The notes under the pieces are model-generated. The model made no database searches. It saw only the letters and a program-made list of their open reading frames with translations, and was not told the DNA's origin. The translations under genes and the position numbers were made by a program. DNA of 22,488 nt from Clostridia bacterium. Its GTDB lineage: Bacteria > Bacillota_E > SLMV01 > PUMD01. This document shows positions 15,388 to 22,488 of the stretch, one piece after another. Location: NCBI GenBank assembly GCA_003563755.1, contig PWUB01000218.1:1-22488 (forward strand). The letters are read 5' to 3'. Position 1 is the stretch's first letter, and each line of letters begins with the position of its first letter.

Positions 15388-16143
15388 ATGGCATATACCA
15401 TAGCAATTGCCGGCAAGGGCGGAACGGGTAAGACGACCGTCGCCAGCCTGGTGCTGAGCTACCTCCTCACCAGGGGCAAGGTACCTGTGCTCGCCGTCGA
15501 TGCTGATCCGAATGCCAACTTCAACGAGTGGCTGGGAATCGATGCTCCCCGAACCCTCGGTGATATCCAGGCCGATATGATGAAAACGAGAAGTGATATG
15601 CCCGCTGCCATGGACAAACGCCGTCACCTGGAGCTCCAGCTGCAGATGGCGCTGGTGGAGGAGAGCGGGTACGATCTTCTGGCCATGGGTAGGTCCGAGG
15701 GGCCCGGCTGCTACTGTCACCTCAACGATGTCCTGCGGGCCTTCATAGATGAGCTGACGCCCAACTACCCGTACGTGGTCATGGACAACGAGGCCGGGAT
15801 GGAGCACCTTTCCCGCCGGACCACGCGGAACGTGGATCTGCTCCTCATCGTCAGCGATCAGAACCCCGTGGCCATCCGCTCGGCGAGGCGTATCAACGAG
15901 CTCAAGGACTCCCTTGAGATTAATGTTGGCGAAACGTATCTCCTTTTGAACCGGATCGACGGAGAGGTCCTCGAGCCGGTGCGCCGGGAAGTTGAGCGTA
16001 CGGGCCTGGCATTGGCGGGAACCATTCCCGTCGACAGCGAGCTGGTAGAGTTCAACCTCAGCGGGAAGTCGCTTCTGGATCTGCCGGCAGATTCGCCGGC
16101 GCCGGTGGCCGTCAGAAAGGTGCTGGATGAGATCCTGACATGA
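15388..16143 (+). CDS. acsF: AcsF, CooC-family ATPase for acetyl-CoA synthase maturation
   Basis: A 251-residue deviant-Walker-A ATPase of the CooC/MinD family. AcsF was shown in acetogens to activate ACS with nickel and ATP. Visible are AGKGGTGKTT (8-17), VDADPNANFNEWLG (37-50), the CxC metal motif C108-Y-C110 in PGCYCHLND and the Walker B-like block VVMDNEAGMEHLSRR. The FNEWLG segment and HLND behind CxC differ from the divergent cooC copy (NLASML, PENSF), and its place inside the acs operon argues for the AcsF role. Its stop overlaps the start of the next gene (ATGA), so the DUF166 protein is translationally coupled to it. CooC versus AcsF assignment of the two paralogues is inferred from context and these differences. 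Confidence 0.9.
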   Translation: MAYTIAIAGKGGTGKTTVASLVLSYLLTRGKVPVLAVDADPNANFNEWLGIDAPRTLGDIQADMMKTRSDMPAAMDKRRHLELQLQMALVEESGYDLLAMGRSEGPGCYCHLNDVLRAFIDELTPNYPYVVMDNEAGMEHLSRRTTRNVDLLLIVSDQNPVAIRSARRINELKDSLEINVGETYLLLNRIDGEVLEPVRREVERTGLALAGTIPVDSELVEFNLSGKSLLDLPADSPAPVAVRKVLDEILT

Positions 16144-16817
16144 GGGTACTGCTCGTGATGGGAGAAGACAACGGATCATGGACCCAACAGATGGTCCTTT
16201 TCATGGTTGACGAAGCTCCGCGGCACTGGAGCGTCCGGGTACACACGGTGCCCGGACCGCTCCCCGTCGTGGTTGATGACGTCGACTCGTTTCTGCCGCA
16301 GAACGGGCTGCCCGACGCGGACCTACTCGTCATGCTTCCCGAGAGTCCGGGTCTGGTGCAACTAACGCCCGAGATCGCGTCAATGGCGGCTGCCGATGAT
16401 GTCATCATGCCCGTGGACAGCGAGGAATGGCTTCCACGGGGCCTGCAGAATCAACTGACGAAGCGTCTTTCGGATCGAGGCATCGAGGCGGTTTATCCGT
16501 CACCGTTCTGTGCTCTCACCCAGCATCACGGATACAGTGAGGCCATCGGGGAGTTCACCGGGTTCTTCGGGAGGCCCGAGCTCGCAATCAGTTGCGACAA
16601 CGGAGTTATCCAAGAGATCGACGTAGCGCGCAGTGCCCCGTGCGGCAATACGTATTACGTGGCTGATAAGCTCGTGGGAAGGGACGCCGGTAGCGCCGAG
16701 GAAGAAGGACCACTGTTACATCACTACTACCCGTGCCTGGCGACGCCTTCACTGATACACAGATCGGCCCTCATTACCCAGACGGCCATACGGAGGGCCC
16801 TTCGGAGTCGGTGTTAA
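16140..16817 (+). CDS. DUF166-like protein, role in CODH/ACS or CFeSP assembly suspected
   Basis: A 225-residue soluble protein resembling the DUF166 family (PF02593, loosely labelled thymidylate synthase-like in archaea), whose function is not established. A Rossmann-like N-terminal half (LLVMGED, DLLVMLPESP, DDVIMPVDSEEW) is followed by a C-terminal half with C124 in SPFCALT, C152 in SCDNG, C168 in APCGNTYYVADKLVG and C199 in YYPCLATPS, plus paired histidines H129/H130 and H194/H195. This set could bind a metal or Fe-S cluster, which is inference. The ATG overlaps the acsF stop by four bases, a classic coupling signal, and acsD follows after 21 bases. Being locked between the ACS nickel ATPase and a CFeSP subunit strongly implies a role in the same process. 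DUF166 assignment is from remembered motifs. Confidence 0.75.
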   Translation: MRVLLVMGEDNGSWTQQMVLFMVDEAPRHWSVRVHTVPGPLPVVVDDVDSFLPQNGLPDADLLVMLPESPGLVQLTPEIASMAAADDVIMPVDSEEWLPRGLQNQLTKRLSDRGIEAVYPSPFCALTQHHGYSEAIGEFTGFFGRPELAISCDNGVIQEIDVARSAPCGNTYYVADKLVGRDAGSAEEEGPLLHHYYPCLATPSLIHRSALITQTAIRRALRSRC

Positions 16818-16838
16818 CTGAAATGAGGAGGGACGAAC

Positions 16839-17798
16839 GTGACTGTCACCAGAGTGAAACAGAAATGGACTAATCGGATAAATGAGGTCACCATCGGTAC
16901 CGGTGATACCGCCGTGACCGTCGGAGGGGAGAGCACGCTTCCATTCCTGCACGACGAGGGCGATATGCCCAATCGGCCGGTCATAGCCCTGGATGTGTAC
17001 GATGTGGTGCCCGATACCTGGACGGACGTACTGTTGGAGGCACTCGGTGATGTGGTCAACGACCCGGTTCAGTGGGCTCTCAAGGGTCGTGACGAGTGGA
17101 ACGTCGACCTCATATCCCTTCACCTCACCCGCCACGCCGCCGATGAGGACCCCGCATCTGCCGAGGAATGCGCCCAGGTTGCCCAGGACGTCGCGGAGGC
17201 CACCGGCCTTCCCCTCATCATATGGGGTATCGGAGAGGCCAAACCCGACAATGCCCTTTATCCAGCGGTCAGCCAGGCCCTCAGCGGGCAGAGGTGCCTG
17301 TTCGCCCGGGCCACTGAGGATAACTACAGGACTCTGACAGCAACCTGTATCGCTGACGGCCACAACATCCTCGGTGAATCGCCGATCGACATCAACATAT
17401 GTAAGCAGGTCAACATCCTGGTTTCCGACATGGGCATGCCCCCCGAAAGGATCGTGATCTATCCCACGAACGGAGCCCTCGGGTATGGGCTGGAGTACGC
17501 CTATTCCATCCTCGAGAGGACCAGGAGTGCAGCCCTGGGTGGAGACAAGCTGATGTCCATGCCCATCCTCGTGAACGTCGGTCCCGAAGTTCAGCGGGCC
17601 AAGGAAGTGAAGGCTTCCGAGTCCGAGGTTCCCGAGTGGGGCAGCCAGGTGGAGCGGGGTGTGAACTGGGAAACCGTCACCGCCGTGACGTACCTGCAGG
17701 CAGGTGCGGACATTGTCACCATGTGCCATCCGGAGGCCATAGCACTGGTACGTGAATACATCGATGGTCTTGTGAAGGGTGCCGCGCCCGCAGAGTGA
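16839..17798 (+). CDS. acsD: Corrinoid iron-sulfur protein small (delta) subunit
   Basis: The 319-residue TIM-barrel small subunit of CFeSP pairs with AcsC and helps clamp the cobamide and dock AcsE or ACS. Recognisable blocks include the N-terminal TVGGESTLPFLHDEG (25-39), PVIALDVYDVVPDTW, VDLISLHLTRHAADEDP, and the C-terminal TYLQAGADIVTMCHPEA segment. Length matches Moorella AcsD (about 320). The start is a GTG preceded by GAGGAGGG with six-base spacing, a strong site. It is separated from acsC by acsF and the DUF166 gene, and from acsE by 22 bases. Confidence 0.97.
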   Translation: MTVTRVKQKWTNRINEVTIGTGDTAVTVGGESTLPFLHDEGDMPNRPVIALDVYDVVPDTWTDVLLEALGDVVNDPVQWALKGRDEWNVDLISLHLTRHAADEDPASAEECAQVAQDVAEATGLPLIIWGIGEAKPDNALYPAVSQALSGQRCLFARATEDNYRTLTATCIADGHNILGESPIDINICKQVNILVSDMGMPPERIVIYPTNGALGYGLEYAYSILERTRSAALGGDKLMSMPILVNVGPEVQRAKEVKASESEVPEWGSQVERGVNWETVTAVTYLQAGADIVTMCHPEAIALVREYIDGLVKGAAPAE

Positions 17799-17820
17799 GA
17801 GGGTGGGAGGAGGAAGGAAC

Positions 17821-18621
17821 ATGATCGTTGTTGGAGAGAGACTGAACGGGCAGTTCACCAGCGTGGGCAAAGCCATTCAGAACAAGGACAAGAAGCCCAT
17901 CCATGACCTGGCGCTCGCGCAGGTTGAGGCCGGTGCTGATTACCTCGACGTCAATGTCGGCACTGCAGTACCTTCCCGCGAGAAGGCCGAGGCCATGGTC
18001 TGGCTCATCGAGACGATACAGGAGGCCACGGATGCGCCTCTGACCCTCGATACGCCGATCGAGTCCGTGATGCTCGCCGGCCTACAGGCCGTCAAGCATC
18101 CGCCCATGATAAACTCCACGAATGCTGATCCGGAGCAGCTGCAGAAGTACCTGGAGCTGTCTCTCAAGTACGATGCGACCCTCATCGCGCTGACCATGGA
18201 TAAGGGTGGTGTTCCCAACGACGTGGCCAAGCGGGTCGAGCTGGCTGCGAGCATCGTTGTCGCGTCCATGGAGGCGGGTTTTCCCCTCGAGCAGCTGTTC
18301 ATAGACGTCGTAGCTCTCCCCGTGGGAGCCACGCAGACACAGCCGGGCATCGTTCTCGAGGCCCTCGGCCAGCTGCAGGGTATAGCGGATCCATCTCCCC
18401 ACTTCATCATCGGTCTGAGCAACGTGTCTCAGAACACGGTGGAGAGAAGCCTCATCAACCAGACTTATCTGGCGATGCTGATGACCCAGGGTCTTGACTC
18501 GGCCATCCTGGATCCCCTGGATGAAGATCTGATGAACATCATGATTACTGCTGAGCTCCTGCTCAACCGGCAGATCTACAGCGACTCCTACCTGTCGGCG
18601 TGGCGCGCGAGCAAGAGGTGA
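17821..18621 (+). CDS. acsE: 5-methyltetrahydrofolate:corrinoid iron-sulfur protein methyltransferase
   Basis: AcsE moves the methyl group from methyl-H4folate to Co(I) of CFeSP, linking the methyl and carbonyl branches. It has 266 residues with a pterin-binding TIM barrel throughout. Motifs are VVGERLNGQF (3-12), YLDVNVGTAVPSREKA (41-56), LDTPIE with D77, INSTNAD (97-103), FIDVVALPVG with D162, and GLSNVSQN with N201. D77, D162 and N201 correspond, with an offset of two, to the folate-binding and catalytic D75, D160 and N199 of Moorella AcsE. The ATG at 17821 follows GGGAGGAGGAAGG; an upstream in-frame start at 17779 would overlap acsD and adds a non-family extension. The next gene begins 122 bases later. 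Confidence 0.97.
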   Translation: MIVVGERLNGQFTSVGKAIQNKDKKPIHDLALAQVEAGADYLDVNVGTAVPSREKAEAMVWLIETIQEATDAPLTLDTPIESVMLAGLQAVKHPPMINSTNADPEQLQKYLELSLKYDATLIALTMDKGGVPNDVAKRVELAASIVVASMEAGFPLEQLFIDVVALPVGATQTQPGIVLEALGQLQGIADPSPHFIIGLSNVSQNTVERSLINQTYLAMLMTQGLDSAILDPLDEDLMNIMITAELLLNRQIYSDSYLSAWRASKR

Positions 18622-18722
18622 GCAGCGACGGGTGACAGCGGAAACTAAGAAGTCGGCACGGGCGGCCTGATCGCCACATCGGTACTTGCAGCAATCGGGA
18701 CTACTTGCAGCATGCGCGGCAC

Positions 18723-18745
18723 AAAGGAGGTCGTAGTGGCCGATG
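18723..18745 (+). promoter_or_regulatory. Unusually spaced ribosome-binding site of the RACo gene
   Basis: A perfect AAAGGAGGT (18723-18731) lies 12 bases ahead of the only possible ATG at 18743, since the frame is closed by TAG at 18734. This spacing is longer than elsewhere in the operon and, with the 121-base gap behind acsE, may lower RACo translation relative to the catalytic subunits. Confidence 0.5.
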
Positions 18746-20680
18746 GATGAAGCCTGCACGATATCGGTGCGTCCGGACGGACGCGAAATGAGCTGCGCTC
18801 AGGGTGACAACCTTCTCGAGGTCCTCCACCGGGAGGGCCTGTCGGTGAGGAGTCTATGCGGAGGAGAGGGTGTCTGCCACAGCTGCATCGTGGTGGTCGA
18901 GGAAGGCGACATACAGCTCCTCGAAGGTGGACGTCCTCTCGCGAAAGAACAGCGCGAAGAGAACCTGATCGTCGCCTGCCGCGCCACGGTGATGGGTGAT
19001 CTAACCATCTCAATTCCGGCCTCCTCCCTTTTGGACGACTCCGATACTGAAGGATTGATCAGCCGCGATGACCATGTCCTCACTGCTGAGGAGATGGAGC
19101 GGGAGAGACCTCTCGATCCGCTGTGTCAGAGCGCCACCGTCAGTCTGGATGAGCCCTCCCTCGATGACAATACCAGCGACTACGACCGGCTGCTCAGCGG
19201 CCTGATGGAGGTGACCACCTGCGAGCATTTCACCGCGACGCGGAGAGTGCTCGGGGATCTCCCAGGATGCCTACGCGAAAACGGTTGGAACGTGGATGTT
19301 TGCTGGACCGACATGTCGTCTCACGGTGAGATCATCCGTGTGTCGTCTCCCGACAACGATGCTTTGTATGGGCTGGCGGTGGATATAGGAACCACCACCG
19401 TCATGGCGGATCTGGTGGATCTCAGCACCGGGCAAACCGTCGCCAGGGCCGGAAGGTACAACCGGCAGCACCGCTACGGTGAGGACGTCATCGCCCGCAT
19501 AAACCACGCCACCACCAAGGAGCGGGGGATACGGGACCTGCAGAGCGCCGTGGTGTCGACCATCAATGACCTTGCGAAGGAACTGAGCGAGCAGGCTGGG
19601 ATCCGGCGCGATGAGATCCTTTGTGTGGTGTGCGCTGGAAACACGACCATGGTACACACCCTCTACGGGCTGGATCCCAACAACATCCGACGACACCCGT
19701 ACATCCCCACTCTCGGCACCTCACCGGCGCTTTCTGCTTCAGAACTGGACCTCGATCTTTACGGACAGGCCAGGGTCTTCGTACTCCCGGCGGTCGGCAG
19801 CTTCGTCGGTGGAGACATCGTCGCCGGTGTCCTGGCAACGGGGCTGTGTGAGCGCGAGAAACTGACACTGTTTGTGGACGTGGGTACCAACGGAGAGATC
19901 GTCTTCGGTAACGGCGATTTCGCCGTGACCTGCTCTACCTCGGCCGGCCCGGCCTTTGAGGGCGGGGGGATATCGTGCGGCACTCGCGCCGTCCCGGGTG
20001 CCATCGAGGGAATTGAGGTTGGTCCTGGCGGTGAGTTCGTCAGGTGTGTCACCATCGGGGGGCGTCCTGCCCGGGGCCTGTGTGGTACGGGACTCATCGA
20101 TACCCTGGCGTCGCTCTTGGATGCCGGGGTCATCAACAGGTCGGGCAGTTTTGCAACCAACCTATCGACTCCCCGGCTGCGTGAAAGCGAGGAGGGGCAC
20201 GAGTTCGTCCTGGTTTACGCCGACGAAGCAGGCGTTGATCACGATATAGTGATAGACTCCACCGATATCAAGAACTTGATGCGATCGAAAGCCGCCGTGT
20301 ACGCGGGAATCAGGATGCTGCTGGCTAACCTCTCAATGGGTGAAGAGATGATAGAGGAAGTACTCATCGCCGGAGGGTTTGGCAATCGGGTGAACCTTGA
20401 GGCAGCCATCGCCATCGGGCTGTTCCCTGACCTGCCGCGTGAGCGTTTTCGCTTTGTGGGAAACACCGCTCTGCGCGGTGCCAAACTGGGATTGATGTCT
20501 CGAGGGGAGATGAAGGAATCCCACGAGCTGGCCCGCATGATGACCTACCTTGAACTCAGTGCAGAACACCAGGCGAGTGCCTTCATGGACGAGTTTGTCG
20601 CGGCCCAGTTTCTTCCCCATACCGACCTGAATCTCTTCCCGTCCGTCGAAACCGGGAGCAGCGGCGGCATGACGGTGTAG
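18743..20680 (+). CDS. acsV: Reductive activator of corrinoid iron-sulfur protein (RACo-type ASKHA ATPase with [2Fe-2S] domain)
   Basis: A 645-residue protein of the RACo/RamA-like corrinoid activator group, which uses ATP and low-potential electrons to return inactive Co(II)-CFeSP to Co(I). The N-terminal plant-type [2Fe-2S] ferredoxin domain (about 5-92) has C39, C45, C48 and C79. A linker and middle domain (about 95-205) precede the ASKHA ATPase region. There the phosphate loops are seen as AVDIGTTTVMADL (212-224), a FVDVGTNGEIVFG block, the TSAGPAFEGGGISCG loop and IAGGFGNRVNLEAA near the end. Length and order match RACo of Carboxydothermus. It follows acsE in the operon and is followed after 22 bases by the AAA_26/DRTGG gene. 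The gene symbol follows acs nomenclature; the function is inferred from family and place. Confidence 0.93.
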   Translation: MDEACTISVRPDGREMSCAQGDNLLEVLHREGLSVRSLCGGEGVCHSCIVVVEEGDIQLLEGGRPLAKEQREENLIVACRATVMGDLTISIPASSLLDDSDTEGLISRDDHVLTAEEMERERPLDPLCQSATVSLDEPSLDDNTSDYDRLLSGLMEVTTCEHFTATRRVLGDLPGCLRENGWNVDVCWTDMSSHGEIIRVSSPDNDALYGLAVDIGTTTVMADLVDLSTGQTVARAGRYNRQHRYGEDVIARINHATTKERGIRDLQSAVVSTINDLAKELSEQAGIRRDEILCVVCAGNTTMVHTLYGLDPNNIRRHPYIPTLGTSPALSASELDLDLYGQARVFVLPAVGSFVGGDIVAGVLATGLCEREKLTLFVDVGTNGEIVFGNGDFAVTCSTSAGPAFEGGGISCGTRAVPGAIEGIEVGPGGEFVRCVTIGGRPARGLCGTGLIDTLASLLDAGVINRSGSFATNLSTPRLRESEEGHEFVLVYADEAGVDHDIVIDSTDIKNLMRSKAAVYAGIRMLLANLSMGEEMIEEVLIAGGFGNRVNLEAAIAIGLFPDLPRERFRFVGNTALRGAKLGLMSRGEMKESHELARMMTYLELSAEHQASAFMDEFVAAQFLPHTDLNLFPSVETGSSGGMTV

Positions 20681-20702
20681 CAATTGAAATGGAGATAGAG
20701 TC

Positions 20703-21797
20703 ATGAGTAGATTCTTTGTAACTGCTACAGACCAGGATGTCGGTAAGACGGCTTTTACTGTAGGTCTGCTCAGTGCCCTGCGGGATGAGCTCGGCGATGT
20801 CGGGTACATGAAACCCATCGGCCAGCGTTACGTGTTACGGGACGGAATCAGGATCGACGAGGATGCAGCTCTCATCCGGGAGATCTTCGATCTCACCGAT
20901 GATCCCTCCGATATCAGCCCCATCATCGTGGATCGTGGTTTCACGCGTAGGCACCTGGATATGTCTCGCGCAGACGAGCTGGCACTGAAGGCCAGGCGCG
21001 CTTTCGACAACATCCAGGACCGCCACGACGCCGTGGTATTGGAGGGAGCAGGCAAGTCGAGCGTGGGTGAGTGTTTCGGTTTCTCAAACATGAAAGTTGC
21101 GGAGATGATCGATGCTCCGGTGATAATGCTCGTCGAGGGCGGGATAGGGAGTACCATTGACGATTGCCTCCTACACGCGTTGTATCTCCGTCAGTATGAC
21201 GTCAAACTGCTTGGTGTGGTCATCAATAAGGTGTTCAAGGATAAGTATGATGAAATAGTTGACACAACTGCGCGTGGTCTGCAGCAGCGGGGCCTTCCCG
21301 TCCTGGGCGTCATCCCGTATGAACCCGAGCTTTCCTTCCCCACCCTGAGGATGTTGAGCGATGAGATGGATTTCGAGCGCCTCACCCTCAAGGACCAGCC
21401 GGAGCATGACAAGAACATAGGCCGAATGGTCGTCGGAACCATGAAGCCGCACCGCACGCTGGACTACATGCGCAGGGGCGAGCTCCTCATCACCGGTGGA
21501 GACCGGGAAGACACCCTCATCGCTGTCCTCTGCCGTTCCGCCATGTCTCTGTACGAGGACTCAGGGTTCACCGTTGCAGGTATCGTGGTTACCGGAGGTA
21601 TCCGGCCCCACGAGTCCATCATCGATGTGGCCGAGAAGCTGGGCATCCTCATTCTGATGACCGGTGATGACACTTACGCGACCCTGAACAAGATCCGGAG
21701 TCTGACGGTGAAGCTTCGCCCTGAAGACACGAAGAAGCTCGGGCGCTTGATTCCACTGATCAAGGAACACGTGGACATTGGAAGGATCATCATCTGA
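20703..21797 (+). CDS. BioD-like AAA_26 plus DRTGG-domain protein (Pta N-terminal-type, no acetyltransferase domain)
   Basis: A 364-residue protein with an N-terminal dethiobiotin-synthetase-like P-loop domain (about 1-215). Walker A is TATDQDVGKTAF (7-18), LEGAGKSSVGE lies in the middle and LLGVVINKV follows. A C-terminal DRTGG-type domain (about 235-350) carries RMVVGTMKPH, LLITGGDREDTLIA, IVVTGGIRPHESI and DDTYATLNKI. This architecture is the N-terminal half of long phosphotransacetylases (E. coli Pta type), where it acts as a ligand-sensing regulator; stand-alone copies exist in archaea and anaerobic bacteria with unknown function. The catalytic PTA_PTB domain is absent. GGAG before ATG supports the start. 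Tight spacing after RACo (22 bases) suggests a role linked to corrinoid activation or acetyl-CoA/acetyl-phosphate sensing, which is inference. Confidence 0.85.
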   Translation: MSRFFVTATDQDVGKTAFTVGLLSALRDELGDVGYMKPIGQRYVLRDGIRIDEDAALIREIFDLTDDPSDISPIIVDRGFTRRHLDMSRADELALKARRAFDNIQDRHDAVVLEGAGKSSVGECFGFSNMKVAEMIDAPVIMLVEGGIGSTIDDCLLHALYLRQYDVKLLGVVINKVFKDKYDEIVDTTARGLQQRGLPVLGVIPYEPELSFPTLRMLSDEMDFERLTLKDQPEHDKNIGRMVVGTMKPHRTLDYMRRGELLITGGDREDTLIAVLCRSAMSLYEDSGFTVAGIVVTGGIRPHESIIDVAEKLGILILMTGDDTYATLNKIRSLTVKLRPEDTKKLGRLIPLIKEHVDIGRIII

Positions 21798-21885
21798 GGA
21801 TACGGCGGGTCGTCCAGGGAAATGCCCGGGTCGACATCTCGGCGTGCCCTCGTCGGGTCAGGACCATCACTGAGGAGGTGGCGTG

Positions 21886-22488
21886 ATGCAGGAGGTTGTG
21901 GCAGTTGTGGGCGGCGGAGTCGCCGGACTCTCGTCGTCCATTGAGTTGGCTGATAACGGAACCGAGGTTGTTCTGATCGAGAAGACGGATCGCCTCGGCG
22001 GTAAGGCAGTGACCTACGGCTGCAAGGCGGCGGACGAGTGCGCTAAGTGCAACGTCTGCCTGGGTCTGGATCTCATCAGAGAGGCGATGCATCACCCGGG
22101 GATCAGTGTGCTGCTGGACACCGAGGTGAAGTCTGTTTCGGGCGGCTGCGGCGAGTTCACCCTCGGTCTGCTGAGTGCCCCCCGGCACCTCAACCCCCAC
22201 CTGTGCACCGGATGTGGGCTGTGCCGGGATGCGTGCCCCGATGAAGGAGCCAGGCCCCTGCGACCGGGGGGTGAGCCGGGCGTGCAGGGCTTCCGTCTCC
22301 GGCGTGATGCGTGCCTGAGATATGTCGGAGCTGACTGCATGGCATGTGTCGAGGCGTGTCCCACGGGAGCCATCCATCTCGACGCGGAGCCAGTGGAGAC
22401 GGATCTCTCATGTGACGCGGTTGTGCTCGCCGCCGGATTCGAGCCCTTCCCGGCTGAGACTCTCGGCCTGTACCGCTATGGAGAGCAC
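21886..22488 (+). CDS. HdrA-like FAD/iron-sulfur protein, 3' end cut by the window
   Basis: An open frame of 201 codons runs off the window end. It has the N-terminal FAD-binding motif VVGGGVAGLSSSIELA (7-22) with VVLIEKTDRLGGKA (28-41), as in HdrA of heterodisulfide reductase. A cysteine group C46, C52, C55, C58 follows. Then come two ferredoxin-type clusters: C107, C110, C113 and C117 (CTGCGLCRDACP), and C143, C151, C154 and C158 (CMACVEACP), the latter with a longer first gap. LAAGFEPF at 181-188 is the usual later FAD-domain segment. GAGGAGG seven bases before ATG at 21886 sets the start; GTG at 21883 is a weaker option. HdrA homologues next to acs and met genes in acetogens take part in flavin-based electron transfer to the methylene-H4folate reductase or ferredoxin. 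The partner subunits (hdrBC, mvhD, metVF) would lie beyond the window. Confidence 0.9.
   Translation, partial: MQEVVAVVGGGVAGLSSSIELADNGTEVVLIEKTDRLGGKAVTYGCKAADECAKCNVCLGLDLIREAMHHPGISVLLDTEVKSVSGGCGEFTLGLLSAPRHLNPHLCTGCGLCRDACPDEGARPLRPGGEPGVQGFRLRRDACLRYVGADCMACVEACPTGAIHLDAEPVETDLSCDAVVLAAGFEPFPAETLGLYRYGEH

Noticed and set aside
15319..16179. Minus-strand frame of 286 codons opposite acsF
   Set aside because: Antisense shadow of a well-supported ATPase gene.
16749..17876. Minus-strand frame of 375 codons opposite acsD
   Set aside because: Same antisense artefact; acsD is unmistakable on the plus strand and the frame has no domain or proper start signal.
892..22488. CRISPR arrays, insertion sequences or phage genes
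   Set aside because: Looked for regularly spaced repeats, transposase or integrase motifs and terminal inverted repeats; none were found. This looks like ordinary chromosome apart from the gene-poor stretch beside tRNA-Pro.

Overview
The window looks like chromosomal DNA of an anaerobic, acetogen-like bacterium that uses the Wood-Ljungdahl (reductive acetyl-CoA) pathway. The evidence is an almost complete carbonyl-branch cluster on the right half: CO dehydrogenase, full-length bacterial-type acetyl-CoA synthase, both corrinoid iron-sulfur protein (CFeSP) subunits, the methyl-H4folate:CFeSP methyltransferase, two CooC-type nickel ATPases and the reductive activator of CFeSP. Genes are G+C-rich with strong Shine-Dalgarno sites. 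The ACS keeps the N-terminal CODH-binding part missing from archaeal versions, so the host is a bacterium. The phylum cannot be fixed from sequence alone; Bacillota, Actinomycetota and Chloroflexota lineages are all possible.

Left part (1-4850): panB (ketopantoate hydroxymethyltransferase, +), then a gene-poor, lower-G+C stretch with a candidate small RNA unit (promoter plus strong terminator hairpin), a minus-strand NYN-domain putative ribonuclease, a minus-strand tRNA-Pro(GGG), and a plus-strand DASS/SLC13-type transporter whose substrate and sodium motifs are non-canonical.

Middle (4850-9670): an unrecognised soluble protein of about 428 residues (+), then three minus-strand genes. Read in their own direction these are a CooC nickel-insertion ATPase, a malate/L-lactate dehydrogenase-family (Ldh_2) oxidoreductase, and a secreted or membrane-anchored protein of unknown function. 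Hairpins behind cooC and behind the dehydrogenase suggest separate transcription units. A 587-bp divergent intergenic region between cooC and acsA holds a repeat/palindrome array that could be an operator, plus several hairpins.

Right part (9669-22488): one long plus-strand operon, acsA-acsB-acsC-acsF-DUF166-acsD-acsE-RACo-(AAA_26/DRTGG protein)-hdrA', cut off by the window end inside the HdrA-like flavoprotein. CODH reduces CO2 to CO. AcsE moves the methyl group of methyl-H4folate to CFeSP (AcsC/AcsD). ACS joins methyl, CO and CoA at its A-cluster. CooC and AcsF would supply nickel to CODH and ACS, and RACo would reactivate Co(II)-CFeSP. The HdrA-like protein points to flavin-based electron transfer or bifurcation as the electron supply. 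The most interesting unexplained members are the DUF166 protein, translationally coupled to acsF, and the AAA_26/DRTGG protein directly after RACo. Methyl-branch genes (fhs, folD, metF) are not in this window.
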